Of a stretch of 64,000 bases of DNA, positions 35,276 to 44,914 are shown one piece after another. Location of the stretch: assembly GCF_023705585.1 (NCBI RefSeq), contig NZ_BOQE01000001.1, positions 2,245,001-2,309,000 on the forward strand, read 5' to 3'. Position numbers and translations under genes: made by a program. Each line of letters begins with the position of its first letter. Positions within the stretch are counted from its first letter, which is position 1. This stretch comes from Collibacillus ludicampi (GTDB lineage Bacteria; Bacillota; Bacilli; Tumebacillales; BOQE01). The notes under the pieces were generated by a model. It saw only the letters and a list, made by a program, of their open reading frames with translations, ran no database searches and had not been told where the DNA came from.

Positions 35276-36160
35276 ATGGAATGGAATCAACTCCAATACT
35301 TTCAAACGGTAGCACAAATACAACACTTTACTCGGGCTGCAGAGATACTTTCGATCTCCCAACCTGCCCTAAGCCGTTCGATCGCAAGGTTAGAAGAGGA
35401 ATTGGGGGTACCCTTATTTGAACGACAAGGACGGATGGTTTCTCTCAATCGTTATGGGGAAATATTCCTTAAGCGTGTGAACCGTGCCATACAGGAAATA
35501 AATGATGGACAACAAGAGATTCAAAATCTCATTCATCCTTCACACGGAAGTGTTTCCATCGGATTTATTCATACGCTAGGAACGAACCTGATACCAGATT
35601 TACTGGGTCTATTTCGTAAAAACTATCCGAATATAAACTTCCAGCTCTTCCAAAATGGGGCGAGCATGATTTTAGATCAGCTTGAAGCTGCAGAAATTGA
35701 CTTTTGCCTCTGTTCGCCGACGCAAACAAGAGAAGGAGTCCGTTGGGTAAAATTATTTACCGAAGAACTTTTTGTCATCGTTCCTAACGATCACAGGCTT
35801 GCAAAACGAAGTAGTATTAAACTGAACGAAGTTGCCGAGGATCCATTTATTCTTGTAAAAAAGGGGTACGGTTTAAGAGAAATTACGGAGCAAATATGTA
35901 ATGAGGCAGGATTTATCCCAAATGTAACATTTGAAGGCGAAGAAGTGGGCACCATTGCAGGATTGGTCGGGGCGAAATTGGGAGTTGCACTTATTCCTCA
36001 TATCAAAGGATTAGATATGACAAAAATATCACTATTACGGGTGAGTCAACCTATATGTCAGAGGGTTATAGGTATCGCTTGGATAGAAGGTAGATACTTA
36101 TCACCTGCAGCGAAACGGTTTAAGCAATTTGTCCTCGATCATTTTTGTCAATTCGAATGA
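35276..36160 (+). CDS. LysR-family transcriptional regulator (YybE-like)
   Basis: This 294-residue regulator has the winged helix-turn-helix at about 3-60 (HFTRAAEILSISQPALSRSI, then ELGVPLFERQGR) and a LysR substrate-binding domain from about 90 (GSVSIGFIHTLG). It probably controls the divergent MFS exporter and itself through the palindrome at 35216. The effector is unknown. The start follows AGAGGTG. It is convergent with the AEC transporter gene; their stops are 25 bases apart. Confidence 0.92.
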   Translation: MEWNQLQYFQTVAQIQHFTRAAEILSISQPALSRSIARLEEELGVPLFERQGRMVSLNRYGEIFLKRVNRAIQEINDGQQEIQNLIHPSHGSVSIGFIHTLGTNLIPDLLGLFRKNYPNINFQLFQNGASMILDQLEAAEIDFCLCSPTQTREGVRWVKLFTEELFVIVPNDHRLAKRSSIKLNEVAEDPFILVKKGYGLREITEQICNEAGFIPNVTFEGEEVGTIAGLVGAKLGVALIPHIKGLDMTKISLLRVSQPICQRVIGIAWIEGRYLSPAAKRFKQFVLDHFCQFE

Positions 36161-36185
36161 GATCAATAAGTAAGGCTTGCTAGCC

Positions 36186-37109
36186 TCAGGTCAACATTTT
36201 TAAAATCACAGGTAAAACCAGAAAGGAGGAGAGCGTGGTCCAAAGGATACATTTGGATACGCATTGCGGGGCAGCGTTAAATTGTTCTGCCAGGATGATC
36301 GCATTGACAGCCGCGGGCATGGAAGCCAGGATCAAGAGGACGGAGAACAGCAGGCCTTTTACTGCGATCACGTTTAAAATCACGTACGCGAGCAGAGGGG
36401 CGGCGAGCAGTCGCACGAACAACCCCGCCCAGAATGCCCGCTGATACGTTTGCGGGAGTTTTACGCGTTTCACACTCATCATTTGCACGCCCAGAACGGA
36501 CAAGACGACGGGAGAATAGGAATCGGAAAGCATCGTGAATCCCTTATCCACAGTATCCGGGAGATGGACATGCAACAGGCGCAAGAGAACGGCCAGGAGG
36601 GTCGCATATACGGAAGGCATCGCAAAAACGCTCTTGACTGCCTTTTTCACTGTGAAGTGTGAACGGGCGGCAAAGTAAACGCCAAGCGTGTTGACCAGAA
36701 TCATCTGGATGATGACATATACGGCGGCGATATCCAGACCGCTTTTGCCGAAAGCGAGCATGACAAGCGGCAAACCGTAATTGACGCAGTTTGTGAATGT
36801 GGAAACCATCGTGAGGCCTGCCCGTTCTTCCATGGACAGAGAATAAAGTTTACATAAAATAGTAGAAATCAACCAAAGAGACAGCAAATTCACAAAGGAA
36901 AAAATCATGATCTCTGAAATATCGTGAAATGAGATTTTCGCTTTGAAAATCGACTCGAAAATCAACGCAGGGCTCAACACATACAACGCAAGCGTTGAAA
37001 TGGGCTTCGTGTCAATCCCGCGAAACCGGTACAGTAAGGCGCCCCCGATCACGGGGAACAAAATGGGAAGAAACACATGATATATCGTGGATAGAAAAGC
37101 ATGCCCCAT
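36186..37109 (-). CDS. AEC-family transporter (auxin efflux carrier fold)
   Basis: This 307-residue membrane protein has about ten helices in two half-repeats, including the family segments LYVLSPALIFESIFKA and TFTNCVNYGLPLVMLAFG. Bacterial AEC proteins export or import organic acids such as malate or malonate; the substrate here is not known. No ligand-binding regulator is fused. It is transcribed alone toward the LysR gene. Confidence 0.88.
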   Translation of the reverse strand: MGHAFLSTIYHVFLPILFPVIGGALLYRFRGIDTKPISTLALYVLSPALIFESIFKAKISFHDISEIMIFSFVNLLSLWLISTILCKLYSLSMEERAGLTMVSTFTNCVNYGLPLVMLAFGKSGLDIAAVYVIIQMILVNTLGVYFAARSHFTVKKAVKSVFAMPSVYATLLAVLLRLLHVHLPDTVDKGFTMLSDSYSPVVLSVLGVQMMSVKRVKLPQTYQRAFWAGLFVRLLAAPLLAYVILNVIAVKGLLFSVLLILASMPAAVNAIILAEQFNAAPQCVSKCILWTTLSSFLVLPVILKMLT

Positions 37110-37160
37110 GGTTTTTCCGGCCTCCTCCGACCCTATTAAGAAAAATCATAAAACATATTG

Positions 37161-37310
37161 AGGAAGCGCGCAATCGGAATGCGGGAAACGCTCGCTCGTA
37201 CAGAAAGCCTTGAATGAAGAGCACAATGTTAGCGCCTTTCAGCGTGTAGACGAAGTACTGAAAATTCAAGGTTTACACGCATTTTTGTCGTATATCATAC
37301 ACAAGTGAGG
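37161..37310 (+). pseudogene. short open fragment with overlapping complementary segments before the methyltransferase
   Basis: An open frame without an ATG covers about 48 codons (ending HAFLSYIIHK before a TGA near 37305) and has protein-like codon use; I do not recognise it. In the same stretch CCTTGAAT (37208) can pair with ATTCAAGG (37264), and GCGTGTA (37242) with TACACGC (37274), in an interlocked order, followed by TTTTT. It may be a gene remnant, an attenuator, or both. Confidence 0.35.
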
Positions 37311-37320
37311 AGGAAAAAGA

Positions 37321-38010
37321 ATGAAATTTACCTTTCGATACGGAATTGATGCCCCCTTTTGGGTGATATTTCTCATTGTGTTAGGAGCAGGTGGGTTCAT
37401 CGTCAGCATGACAGGATTACCCCAAAGTATAGGTGGTTTGGTATTTGGTTTGTACATGTTGGTCACTGGTCTTTGGATGTTCTTGTATTCGACTGTGATT
37501 AAAATAATGCACCGCCACGTGATCTTGAACCTTGCCCAAGCACATGCTGGCGACAAGGTATTGGACGTGGGAACTGGACGGGGGCTACTCGCTATTGCTG
37601 CCGCGAATATGGGGTGTAAGGTGACTGCAATCGATAAATGGTCTCAATGGGATCTTGCAGGAAACGGAAGAGATGCACTGCTGAAAAACGCAAGAGATGA
37701 GGGGGTTCCGCACATTGAGGTAGTAGACGGTGACGTACAGGAATTGCCGTTTGCGGATGAATGTTTTGACGTAGTTGTTTCGAATTTCGTTATCCATAAT
37801 ATCAAAAGCGCTGGGGGCAGAGCCCGAGCGATCCAGGAAATGTGGCGAGTCCTGCGTCCAAATGGTCATCTTGTTATCTCAGATATCAGTCGAACGCAGG
37901 AATATGTTCAGATATTATCCGGGTTGACTGATCATATCACAACGGAGCGGTTTTTTTACACGTTCCCCTTTTCTCGGGTCGTAGTGGCACAAAAAAGGAA
38001 ACTTGGTTAG
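37321..38010 (+). CDS. membrane-anchored class I SAM-dependent methyltransferase
   Basis: This 229-residue protein has two hydrophobic segments at about 12-31 and 37-58, followed by a class I methyltransferase domain. S-adenosylmethionine motif I is LDVGTGRGLL (81-90), an acidic residue follows in the next strand (TAIDKW), and motif IV lies in FDVVVSNFVIHNI. The two N-terminal helices place the enzyme on the cytoplasmic face of the membrane, so a lipid or quinone substrate is possible. It has a GAGGAGG ribosome binding site. No partner gene points to the substrate. Confidence 0.85.
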   Translation: MKFTFRYGIDAPFWVIFLIVLGAGGFIVSMTGLPQSIGGLVFGLYMLVTGLWMFLYSTVIKIMHRHVILNLAQAHAGDKVLDVGTGRGLLAIAAANMGCKVTAIDKWSQWDLAGNGRDALLKNARDEGVPHIEVVDGDVQELPFADECFDVVVSNFVIHNIKSAGGRARAIQEMWRVLRPNGHLVISDISRTQEYVQILSGLTDHITTERFFYTFPFSRVVVAQKRKLG

Positions 38011-38113
38011 GAAAATAAGGTTTGTATTCTGACTATCGGTTGTCGAAACAACAAAAATTGATTTGCGTGAACGTGATCATTTGGGTCTCTTCAGAGAGAA
38101 AGGAGGCAGGGAA

Positions 38114-38582
38114 ATGCACTTGGCAAACAGTTCTGAGTTAGCGTTTATCATTTTACAAATCATAATCGTGTTGTTTCTTATGATTCACGATTGGGTTCCG
38201 ATGGGGACTTTGAATGACGTCAAGGGAGTTCTTAGCCAAAACACGGTCAAGCAAAATCTCATCATCACACTGATCAATACCATTCCGTTTGCGGTTGGCT
38301 TGATCATTTCTCTTGTTTATGCAGGGAAGCCATACCCCTTGTTTGTAAAAATGTACTTAGTCCTTGCTTATGGTACTGTTTATTGGTGAACTCAAAGCCT
38401 CGTGGATTCCTTACCTCTTCGTGACGGATCCGCAACGTATCAGAAGATATGAAGCCATGTTTGGCAAAACCCATTCCTTTTTGCCCAAGCGCAACGGGAT
38501 CGTTCCAAACACCGCCCATACTCTGCTGCACATTTGTACACTCATTGTTCTGATTCTGGCAATTCAAATTTCGTTGAGATAA
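38114..38582 (+). pseudogene. four-helix membrane protein gene broken by a frameshift
   Basis: The 5' part reads LAFIILQIIIVLFLMIHDWV, then two more hydrophobic segments, and stops at 38389. The frame one base over continues immediately as LFIGELKASWIPYLFVTDPQ, then TFLPKRNGIVPNT-like sequence and a last hydrophobic helix, and stops at 38582. Together they make one protein of about 155 residues of a family with unknown function seen in Paenibacillus relatives. The shift lies around 38362-38376 and fits one extra or two missing bases. The gene has a good AGGAGG site. It may be dead, or the break may be a sequencing error. Confidence 0.75.
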
Positions 38583-38659
38583 TAACACATCTTGTTTTAC
38601 CCGGGAAAACAGGGGAACATTTAAAAAAATATAGATTTACTCGAAAGGAAAACAGGTAA

Positions 38660-38692
38660 AATTCCTCGGTTGGATGCCGGGGATTTTTTTAA
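38660..38692 (+). terminator. terminator after the frameshifted membrane-protein gene
   Basis: ATTCCTCGG pairs with CCGGGGAT (one wobble) and is followed by seven T. The remaining 230 bases to the next gene are A/T-rich and contain no supported gene. Confidence 0.75.
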
Positions 38693-38925
38693 TACTTTCA
38701 TTCTGTAACAGAATGAATATTTTATTTGAATTTATGTGAAATGTTTATTATCATTGTATGTAAAAATAATTCACAAATTAGTGACGGGAGGAGTCTTGAA
38801 GAAATATGATGCATTTTGGAAGGGGAACGATCAACAGAATACGGTTGCCATTCACTGATTACATGATCCATTTGGGATCCGTTTATTATTCGGCTTGAAT
38901 TTGTATCGGGGGAGGGTATAAAGAA

Positions 38926-41034
38926 ATGAAACTTTTGTTTCTGCCTGTTATCACTTTAATGAATCGCTTGAAATACATACAGAAATTTTTATTAATTGGT
39001 ACAATTATGGTCATACCGATCGCTATTTTAATCTATTTTTTAAATTCCGAAGTGAATCAGGGGATCGATTTTGCGACGAAAGAGCGACAGGGGATTTCCT
39101 ATCTTACCCCCGTTAAAAACTTGACGAAAGATATACAAGAACATCGAGCGTTGGCAAATATGTATGCCAATGGAGATTCGACAGCGAAAGAAAAAATGAT
39201 AACGCGAGAAACAAAGATCGAAGAAGATATAAAAGAAATAGATCACGTGAATCAAAAATTAGGCACTTCTTTAAAAGCTTCTGAAAAATGGAATGAACTG
39301 AAATCAAAATGGACGGATCTAAAAGGGGAAGTATTTCACATACAAGCTAAAGAAAGTTTAGATATGCATACCGCATTAATTGCAGATATTTTAGATTTCA
39401 ATAATTATATAGGGGATACTTCAAATCTAATATTAGACCCTGATATTGACAGTTATTATTTAATGGATGCGATTGTTATCCAAATTCCTCATCTTACGGA
39501 AAAAATAGAACAAGCGTCATTTCTAAGTAATGATATAGCGACGAAGAAATCTGTTAGCGATGGGGATAGGATCCGTCTTACTACTTAATACGCAGATATC
39601 CAATCACTTCTCATGAATGTGGATAAAGATATGAAAAAAACGGTCACCGAAAATTCTACCTTAAAACCTAAAATGGATGCTACTTTTCAAAGTTCCACAA
39701 CAGCTATAAAAGACTTTATGAAAATGTTAAATACAATAATCGTGCAGGAGAATACAATACCCGTGCAGTCGGAACAAATTTTATCGTTAAGAATAAAAGC
39801 AATGGAAGCAAATGATAAACTTTTTGACCAAGAAGCTTCTACTTTAGATGGATTATTGCAAGCGCGCATCGAGAAATTTACAGATCATCGAACTTTTATG
39901 ATCATTGTAACTACAATCTCGTTGGTCGTCGTACTTTATCTTTTTGTTGGCTTTTATTTATCGGTAAGGAATACTGTATCCTCTTTAGAACACATGACGA
40001 GTCGTTTGGCGGAAGGCGACTTGACCGCACGTGCAAAACTGCATACAAAGGATGAGTTACGAAGGATCGGAGATTCTTTTAATCGTATGATTGAGTCGTT
40101 CCGTGAGTTAATCTCGATGAACATGAAGATCGTACAACAAGTGGCTTCTTCTGTTGAAGAATTGACTGCCAATGTCGAACATACAAGTAAAGCGAGTGAA
40201 CATATTGCCGATACGATTCAAGAAGTGGCAAACGGTACAGAAAAGCAATTTCACAGTGTTGCAAAGAGCGTTGAGACTTTTAATGAGATGACTACAGGTA
40301 TACAACATATTGCGGCAAATGCACAAGACGCTTCTTCTTCGGCAATTCGTACTGCAGAAGTCGCAGCCAAAGGAACAGAAGCAATCCAAACGGTGATTCA
40401 ACAGATGAATTCAATTCACCATACGGTTAATGGTCTGGCCCAAGTGATTCAGGAACTGAACCTTCGTTCACATGAAATCGGGCAAATTGTAGAGGTGATT
40501 ACAGATATTGCAGAGCAAACCAATCTTCTCGCGCTAAATGCTGCAATTGAGGCGGCGAGGGCAGGAGAACACGGCCGTGGATTTGCGGTAGTTGCAGATG
40601 AAGTAAGAAAACTTGCAGAACAATCTGCCCAATCTTCTCAAAAGATCATTGCGCTTATCGGCAACATTCAAAATGAAACAAGGAAAGTGATTCACTCCAT
40701 GAATGCTACGACGAAGGAAGTAGAGGCGGGGATCGGAGTTGTAAATACATCCGGTCGTCTATTTGAACAGATTCAGCGTTCCGTCAATGAAGTAGCAAAA
40801 CAAATAGAGGAAATTTCTTCATTCTCTCAACAGATTTCGATCGGTGCAGAACAAATGATCCAATCAGTTACTTTTATTTCGGAAGTTGTAGAAACTACAG
40901 CATCAGGGACGCAAAACATATCTGCGATTACACAAGAACAGTTGGCATCCATGGAAGAAATCTCTATTTCTGCAGCATCCTTATCGAGAATGGCTGAGGA
41001 ACTGCTGCAGTCGATTCGTAAATTTAAGATATAG
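38926..41034 (+). pseudogene. methyl-accepting chemotaxis protein gene with an in-frame TAA
   Basis: The frame is one continuous receptor of 702 codons with a TAA at 39586-39588. Before the stop are a membrane helix (19-40) and most of a helical sensor domain, ending GDRIRLTT. After it, in the same frame, the sensor resumes [15 protein letters not shown], then a second membrane helix, a HAMP linker and a full signalling domain with [20 protein letters not shown]. One C-to-T change of a CAA codon explains the stop. The ATG at 39613 has no ribosome binding site, so the second half is probably not made on its own. A GGGGGAGGG site precedes 38926. Confidence 0.85.
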
Positions 41035-41078
41035 TATGGAATCGTAAATGCCTTGTCGTAATCTAAGGCTAAGAAACT

Positions 41079-41113
41079 GAAAAACCTAGGGGAAAAATTC
41101 CACTAGGCTTTTG
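41079..41113. terminator. bidirectional terminator
   Basis: AAACCTAG and GGAA arms pair with TTCC and CTAGGCTTT around AAA. It serves the chemoreceptor gene and the convergent glutamate-synthase-like gene. Confidence 0.75.
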
Positions 41114-41125
41114 ATCCATAAATTT

Positions 41126-42546
41126 TTAATGTAGGTTCATATATGGTTGACTTTCGACTTGACCTTCGAATGTGTGGAAGAAAGGTTTCGTTTCTTCAAA
41201 GAAACGGTCTTGATTCTCAGGTGCAACGTATCCGAGTTGGATTCCTGTCGCTTTTGCTATAAAGGGGTCAAGAGTACACAGATCAGACTTTGTAATATCT
41301 GATAATGCAGTTTTACCGAGTGTTACGGCTACGGATTCCATTTCTTGAACACAAGCATTCAGATATCGAACGACATTCAATGCCGCTTGGTCAATATTTA
41401 ATTGGTCTGTCAATTTACCTGTATATATAACTAAGCTCGTGGGCGGTTCAAACGGTACAGCTTTCACCATTTGTTCACTGACAAGCGCCATGATAGCGGC
41501 TGTACCAATATAGACACCATCTGCACCCAATGCCATTGCCTTCAACATTTGTCCAGGTGTCACGAGTCCCCCGGTTGCAATCAGGTTGATATCACCAATT
41601 ACGCCTTTTCGCGCGAAGAACTCAGCTGCCCTTGTGATAGCAAAAAGAGTGGGTAATCCAACGTCATCTTGTAATGTGGGTGACCCTCCATGCGTTCCCC
41701 TTCCGCACCATCAAGGGTTACGAAATCCACTTCGGCTTCTACAGCAATTTGTAATTCTTTTCAAGATGATGCGTGGCGGCTATTTTCAGTCCTATGGGTA
41801 CACCTGTTTCGTCTCGAAGACGCCTTACTAATTGAATAAAGTCATCCTTTGAATTAACCCCGGCAGGCGCGAATGAATCAGGGCGTCTTCGCCCTCGTGT
41901 AAACCAAAAACTTCTCGAAAGTCCTCCCCGATATTTTTGCTGTTGTGCGTTGTGGCGCTGAACCTTGTGCACCTTGACCCAATTGAATTTCAATGGCATC
42001 CAGACGCTTATATTTGTCGGGGGTGTTCATCCATCCCCCCCGATTATACTGACCAATGAATAAATGAGCCGTATCCCTTTCTTCTTTAAGGAGTCCCGCT
42101 TCACCCGAGTTTGTTGCTGTACCGACTGCGGTTGCCGCTTTGGCCAAAGCGATTTTGGTACTTTTGCTTAACGCACCGCCAAAAGACATAGCGGCAATCA
42201 TAATCGGAATAGAAAGGGTCAAAGGTTTTCTTGCACGTTGTCCTATCGTGATTGACGTACGGATTCCGACGTTTTCAGGCGTTGGAAAACGAAAGAGATG
42301 TACAGGATTGAACAAAATTTTCTCCCATGGAGACATATGAATCGGGCTCCCAAGAGGACGCGAGATAGGAGTTCCTTGATTCGCTCGCATGGCAATTTCC
42401 ATAAGGTTCGTCATGCCCACTTTGTTCGTTGCAGGAATCATTTCAAACAGGTTCTCGGTGTATTGGTCTCTGATTGCTCTCGAAATCGCTTTATCGACAG
42501 ATTCGTTAATCGATGAACGGATAAAATTTTCAATGAGCCTCAGCAC
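41126..42546 (-). pseudogene. FMN-binding glutamate synthase-family gene with four apparent one-base losses
   Basis: The protein can be read continuously only by changing frame four times. Segments in order: IMIAAMSFGGALSKSTKIAL and EIQLGQGAQG; NIGEDFREVFGLHEGEDALI; SKDDFIQLVRRLRDETGVPI; IAVEAEVDFVTLDGAEG; then SPTLQDDVGLPTLFAITRAA through TPGQMLKAMALGADGVYIGT. These are core motifs of the FMN domain of glutamate synthase. Each shift is repaired by restoring one base to a short run: A5 near 41935, G4 near 41862, G2 near 41755 and G4 near 41700. The repaired length is about 475 residues. The GTG start overlaps the preceding gene by 17 bases. Confidence 0.8.
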
Positions 42547-42823
42547 GATGAGCACTCTCCTCGGTTTTACCAAGATCCATTGCGTTTTTTATCCCTTCAA
42601 TCTTTTGGGCCATCGCTAAACACATATGCTTCATGGTTTCGAGTTGACGGGCAGCATTTTGTTCTTCAACCGCAAGATCCACTAACTCACGATGGTCAAA
42701 CTTTGTAAGTTTGTTGAAGTGGTCACGTTCAATGGAAGAAAGTGTTCCCGCCATTGTTTCGATACGATTGAGTTCAGAATGGATGTAGGAAAGTGTATGT
42801 TTCAGGTCTTGATCATTCTCCAT
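42530..42823 (-). CDS. hypothetical helical protein, 97 residues
   Basis: This small, highly charged, probably all-helical protein (SYIHSELNRIETMAGTLSSI and AVEEQNAARQLETMKHMCLA) has heptad-like spacing that suggests a coiled coil. It has no signal peptide, and I do not recognise the family. It starts after GGTAGGTG and overlaps the start of the FMN-binding glutamate synthase-like gene by 17 bases, so the two are translationally coupled and probably work together. Confidence 0.75.
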   Translation of the reverse strand: MENDQDLKHTLSYIHSELNRIETMAGTLSSIERDHFNKLTKFDHRELVDLAVEEQNAARQLETMKHMCLAMAQKIEGIKNAMDLGKTEESAHRAEAH

Positions 42824-43217
42824 TTTGTTTACACCTACCCAATGTTTTTGCTTTTACTTTACCCATTGTTTAAAATTTTATCCCCGCCCATTCTGTTATC
42901 CGGATGTACCCTGAAATGGTTTCTAAACAAGGCCCGAGAAAGAAGAACGCACCGGGCTGACATCAATAACTTCTCCGCAGCTCAATATCCAGATACGGCT
43001 TTTCTTTGTTAGGAGAAGAAAATATCGAATAATGATCCAATTACTGGAGAAAATAATCAAAGAATGATCGCGTTGGGCATGAGGTCATTTTTAGAATGTC
43101 GTAGACCTTATCGCAGATCTTCTTCATCTTTATTCAGGAAGGTTATGGAATACCATGATGAGGATGTTGCAACAATGACGAGTATCATTGACATGTGTAA
43201 AGGGAAGGATGATTTTT
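42824..43217. other. intergenic region between divergent units
   Basis: This 394-base gap separates the minus-strand 97-residue gene from bpsA. Short frames exist on both strands, but none has a good ribosome binding site or recognisable content. It must contain the two divergent promoters. I cannot place them with confidence. Confidence 0.4.
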
Positions 43218-44273
43218 GTGCCTTACATCGTATCAACTGGCATCGCAAAAGCCCCCTACGAATATCAACAAAAAGACATTCTTCCGATTGTCAGAGAGAT
43301 GTTTTCAGATAGGTTTCCTGATATAGACCGATTGCTTCGGGTTTTTGAAAATACACAGATCGATACGAGACGTTTTTGTATGCCGATCGAACATTTTGCG
43401 GAAACATACGATTTTAGAAGAAAAAATCAACTTTACATAGACAATGCCGTCAAGTTAGGAATGGATGCACTTAAAAATTGCCTTGACCAGGTTCAACTCA
43501 GTCTGAATGAAGTTCATCATCTATTTTTTATCTCTACCACAGGACTGGCGACACCAAGTATCGATGCGAGGATTTTGAATGAACTTGATGCCCATCCACA
43601 CATGAAACGGACTCCCATCTGGGGATTAGGTTGTGCGGGTGGAGCAGCGGGTCTCTCCAGGGCTTACGATTATGTCCAGGCACATCCCGATGAACTTGCG
43701 ATTGTCGTCGCTGTCGAGCTTTGCGGATTAACATTTCAACGTGACGATAAAACGAAAAGCAATCTGGTAGCGACTTCCCTTTTTGCCGATGGTGCTGCAG
43801 CGGTTTTAGTCTCTGGGGATCGGGCATCCCTAAAAGGAAAGTTGAAGATTAAAGGAACGATGAGCACACTTTTAAAAGATAGCTATGATGTCATGGGATG
43901 GGATTTTTCGTCATCCGGATTTCATGTCATCTTTTCACGCGATATTCCTACTTTGGTAAAACGGGAACTACCGAAGACGATCCGTGAATTCACGAATTTC
44001 TATCGTTTAAACGAGGAGATTGATCATTATGTTATACATCCGGGTGGGAAAAAGGTTTTAGAGGCATATCAGAAGTCACTGTCCATACCTGTTGAAAAAC
44101 TGCGTTTGGCAGAACAGATCCTCCGTGAAAACGGAAATATGTCATCTTGCACCGTCCTCTTTGTTTTAGACCGTTTCCTTAAAAATGAACCGATACAAAA
44201 AGGTGAAGCGACTCTTATCTCCGCCCTCGGCCCAGGCTTTAGTTCTGAACTTATACTTGCGGAAGGAGTCTAG
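43218..44273 (+). CDS. bpsA: type III polyketide synthase
   Basis: This 351-residue chalcone/stilbene-synthase-fold enzyme condenses long-chain acyl-CoA with malonyl-CoA to alkylpyrones. The catalytic triad is Cys139 in WGLGCAGGAAGL, His274 in VIHPGGKKV and Asn307 in RENGNMSS. The GTG at 43218 was chosen because it gives the family start (MPYIVSTGIA) and follows AAGGGAAGG; an ATG nine bases earlier is close behind as an alternative. It is followed after 3 bases by the bpsB-like methyltransferase, the known Bacillus partner. Products are expected to be membrane-active alkylpyrones or resorcinols, possibly linked to spores or lipids. Confidence 0.92.
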   Translation: MPYIVSTGIAKAPYEYQQKDILPIVREMFSDRFPDIDRLLRVFENTQIDTRRFCMPIEHFAETYDFRRKNQLYIDNAVKLGMDALKNCLDQVQLSLNEVHHLFFISTTGLATPSIDARILNELDAHPHMKRTPIWGLGCAGGAAGLSRAYDYVQAHPDELAIVVAVELCGLTFQRDDKTKSNLVATSLFADGAAAVLVSGDRASLKGKLKIKGTMSTLLKDSYDVMGWDFSSSGFHVIFSRDIPTLVKRELPKTIREFTNFYRLNEEIDHYVIHPGGKKVLEAYQKSLSIPVEKLRLAEQILRENGNMSSCTVLFVLDRFLKNEPIQKGEATLISALGPGFSSELILAEGV

Positions 44274-44276
44274 CTG

Positions 44277-44816
44277 ATGCTTATCAATCATTATTTTCTA
44301 TTCCTTTTTCTCTTTCTTATCCTCCAACGCTTTGTGGAATTATGGTTGGCAAGAAGAAATGGGAAGTGGATCATTTCCCAAGGCGGGTATGAAGTTGGGA
44401 AGAGTCATTTTAAATACATCGTGTTCATACACACAGGCTTTCTCGTCAGCCTTTTTATGGAGGTAGGTGCCGGCGCGAAACCTCCGACCTGGTGGATGTT
44501 ACCCTGTATCATTCTCATTCTTTCTCAGTTTTTGCGATACTGGTGTATCTATTCCCTTGGACCATATTGGAATACAAGAATTTATATCGTTCCAGAAAGC
44601 GGTCTTGTGAAGAAAGGACCTTATCGTTGGTATTCCCATCCTAACTATTTAGTCGTTATGACAGAATTCGTTGTTATACCGCTTATTTTTGGCGCTTATT
44701 GGACGTCTGTTTTCTGGTCCTTGATCAACTTTGTTTTCTTAACATTTGTTCGAATTCCTGTTGAAGAAAAAGCTCTGGAAGTTGCCGATTTTAACGGTAG
44801 CAATATAAATGAATGA
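44277..44816 (+). CDS. bpsB: isoprenylcysteine-carboxyl-methyltransferase-family protein (alkylpyrone methyltransferase)
   Basis: This 179-residue integral membrane protein has four to five helices and the ICMT-family C-terminal motif GPYRWYSHPNYLVVMTEF, which binds S-adenosylmethionine, followed by RIPVEEKAL. In Bacillus subtilis the equivalent YpbQ/BpsB O-methylates the pyrones made by BpsA. The 3-base gap to bpsA shows co-transcription and probable translational coupling. Confidence 0.9.
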   Translation: MLINHYFLFLFLFLILQRFVELWLARRNGKWIISQGGYEVGKSHFKYIVFIHTGFLVSLFMEVGAGAKPPTWWMLPCIILILSQFLRYWCIYSLGPYWNTRIYIVPESGLVKKGPYRWYSHPNYLVVMTEFVVIPLIFGAYWTSVFWSLINFVFLTFVRIPVEEKALEVADFNGSNINE

Positions 44817-44914
44817 ACGGTTAAAATCAGGTGTCATTCGTTTAAACACAAATGACATGACATCTCAATCTGCAAATAAAATATAGGGTAACCACTGATG
44901 AGTTGGTGATCCCT

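Noticed and set aside
39613-41034. Separate, truncated soluble chemoreceptor starting at 39613
   Set aside because: No ribosome binding site; it contains the second membrane helix and continues the upstream sensor in the same frame.
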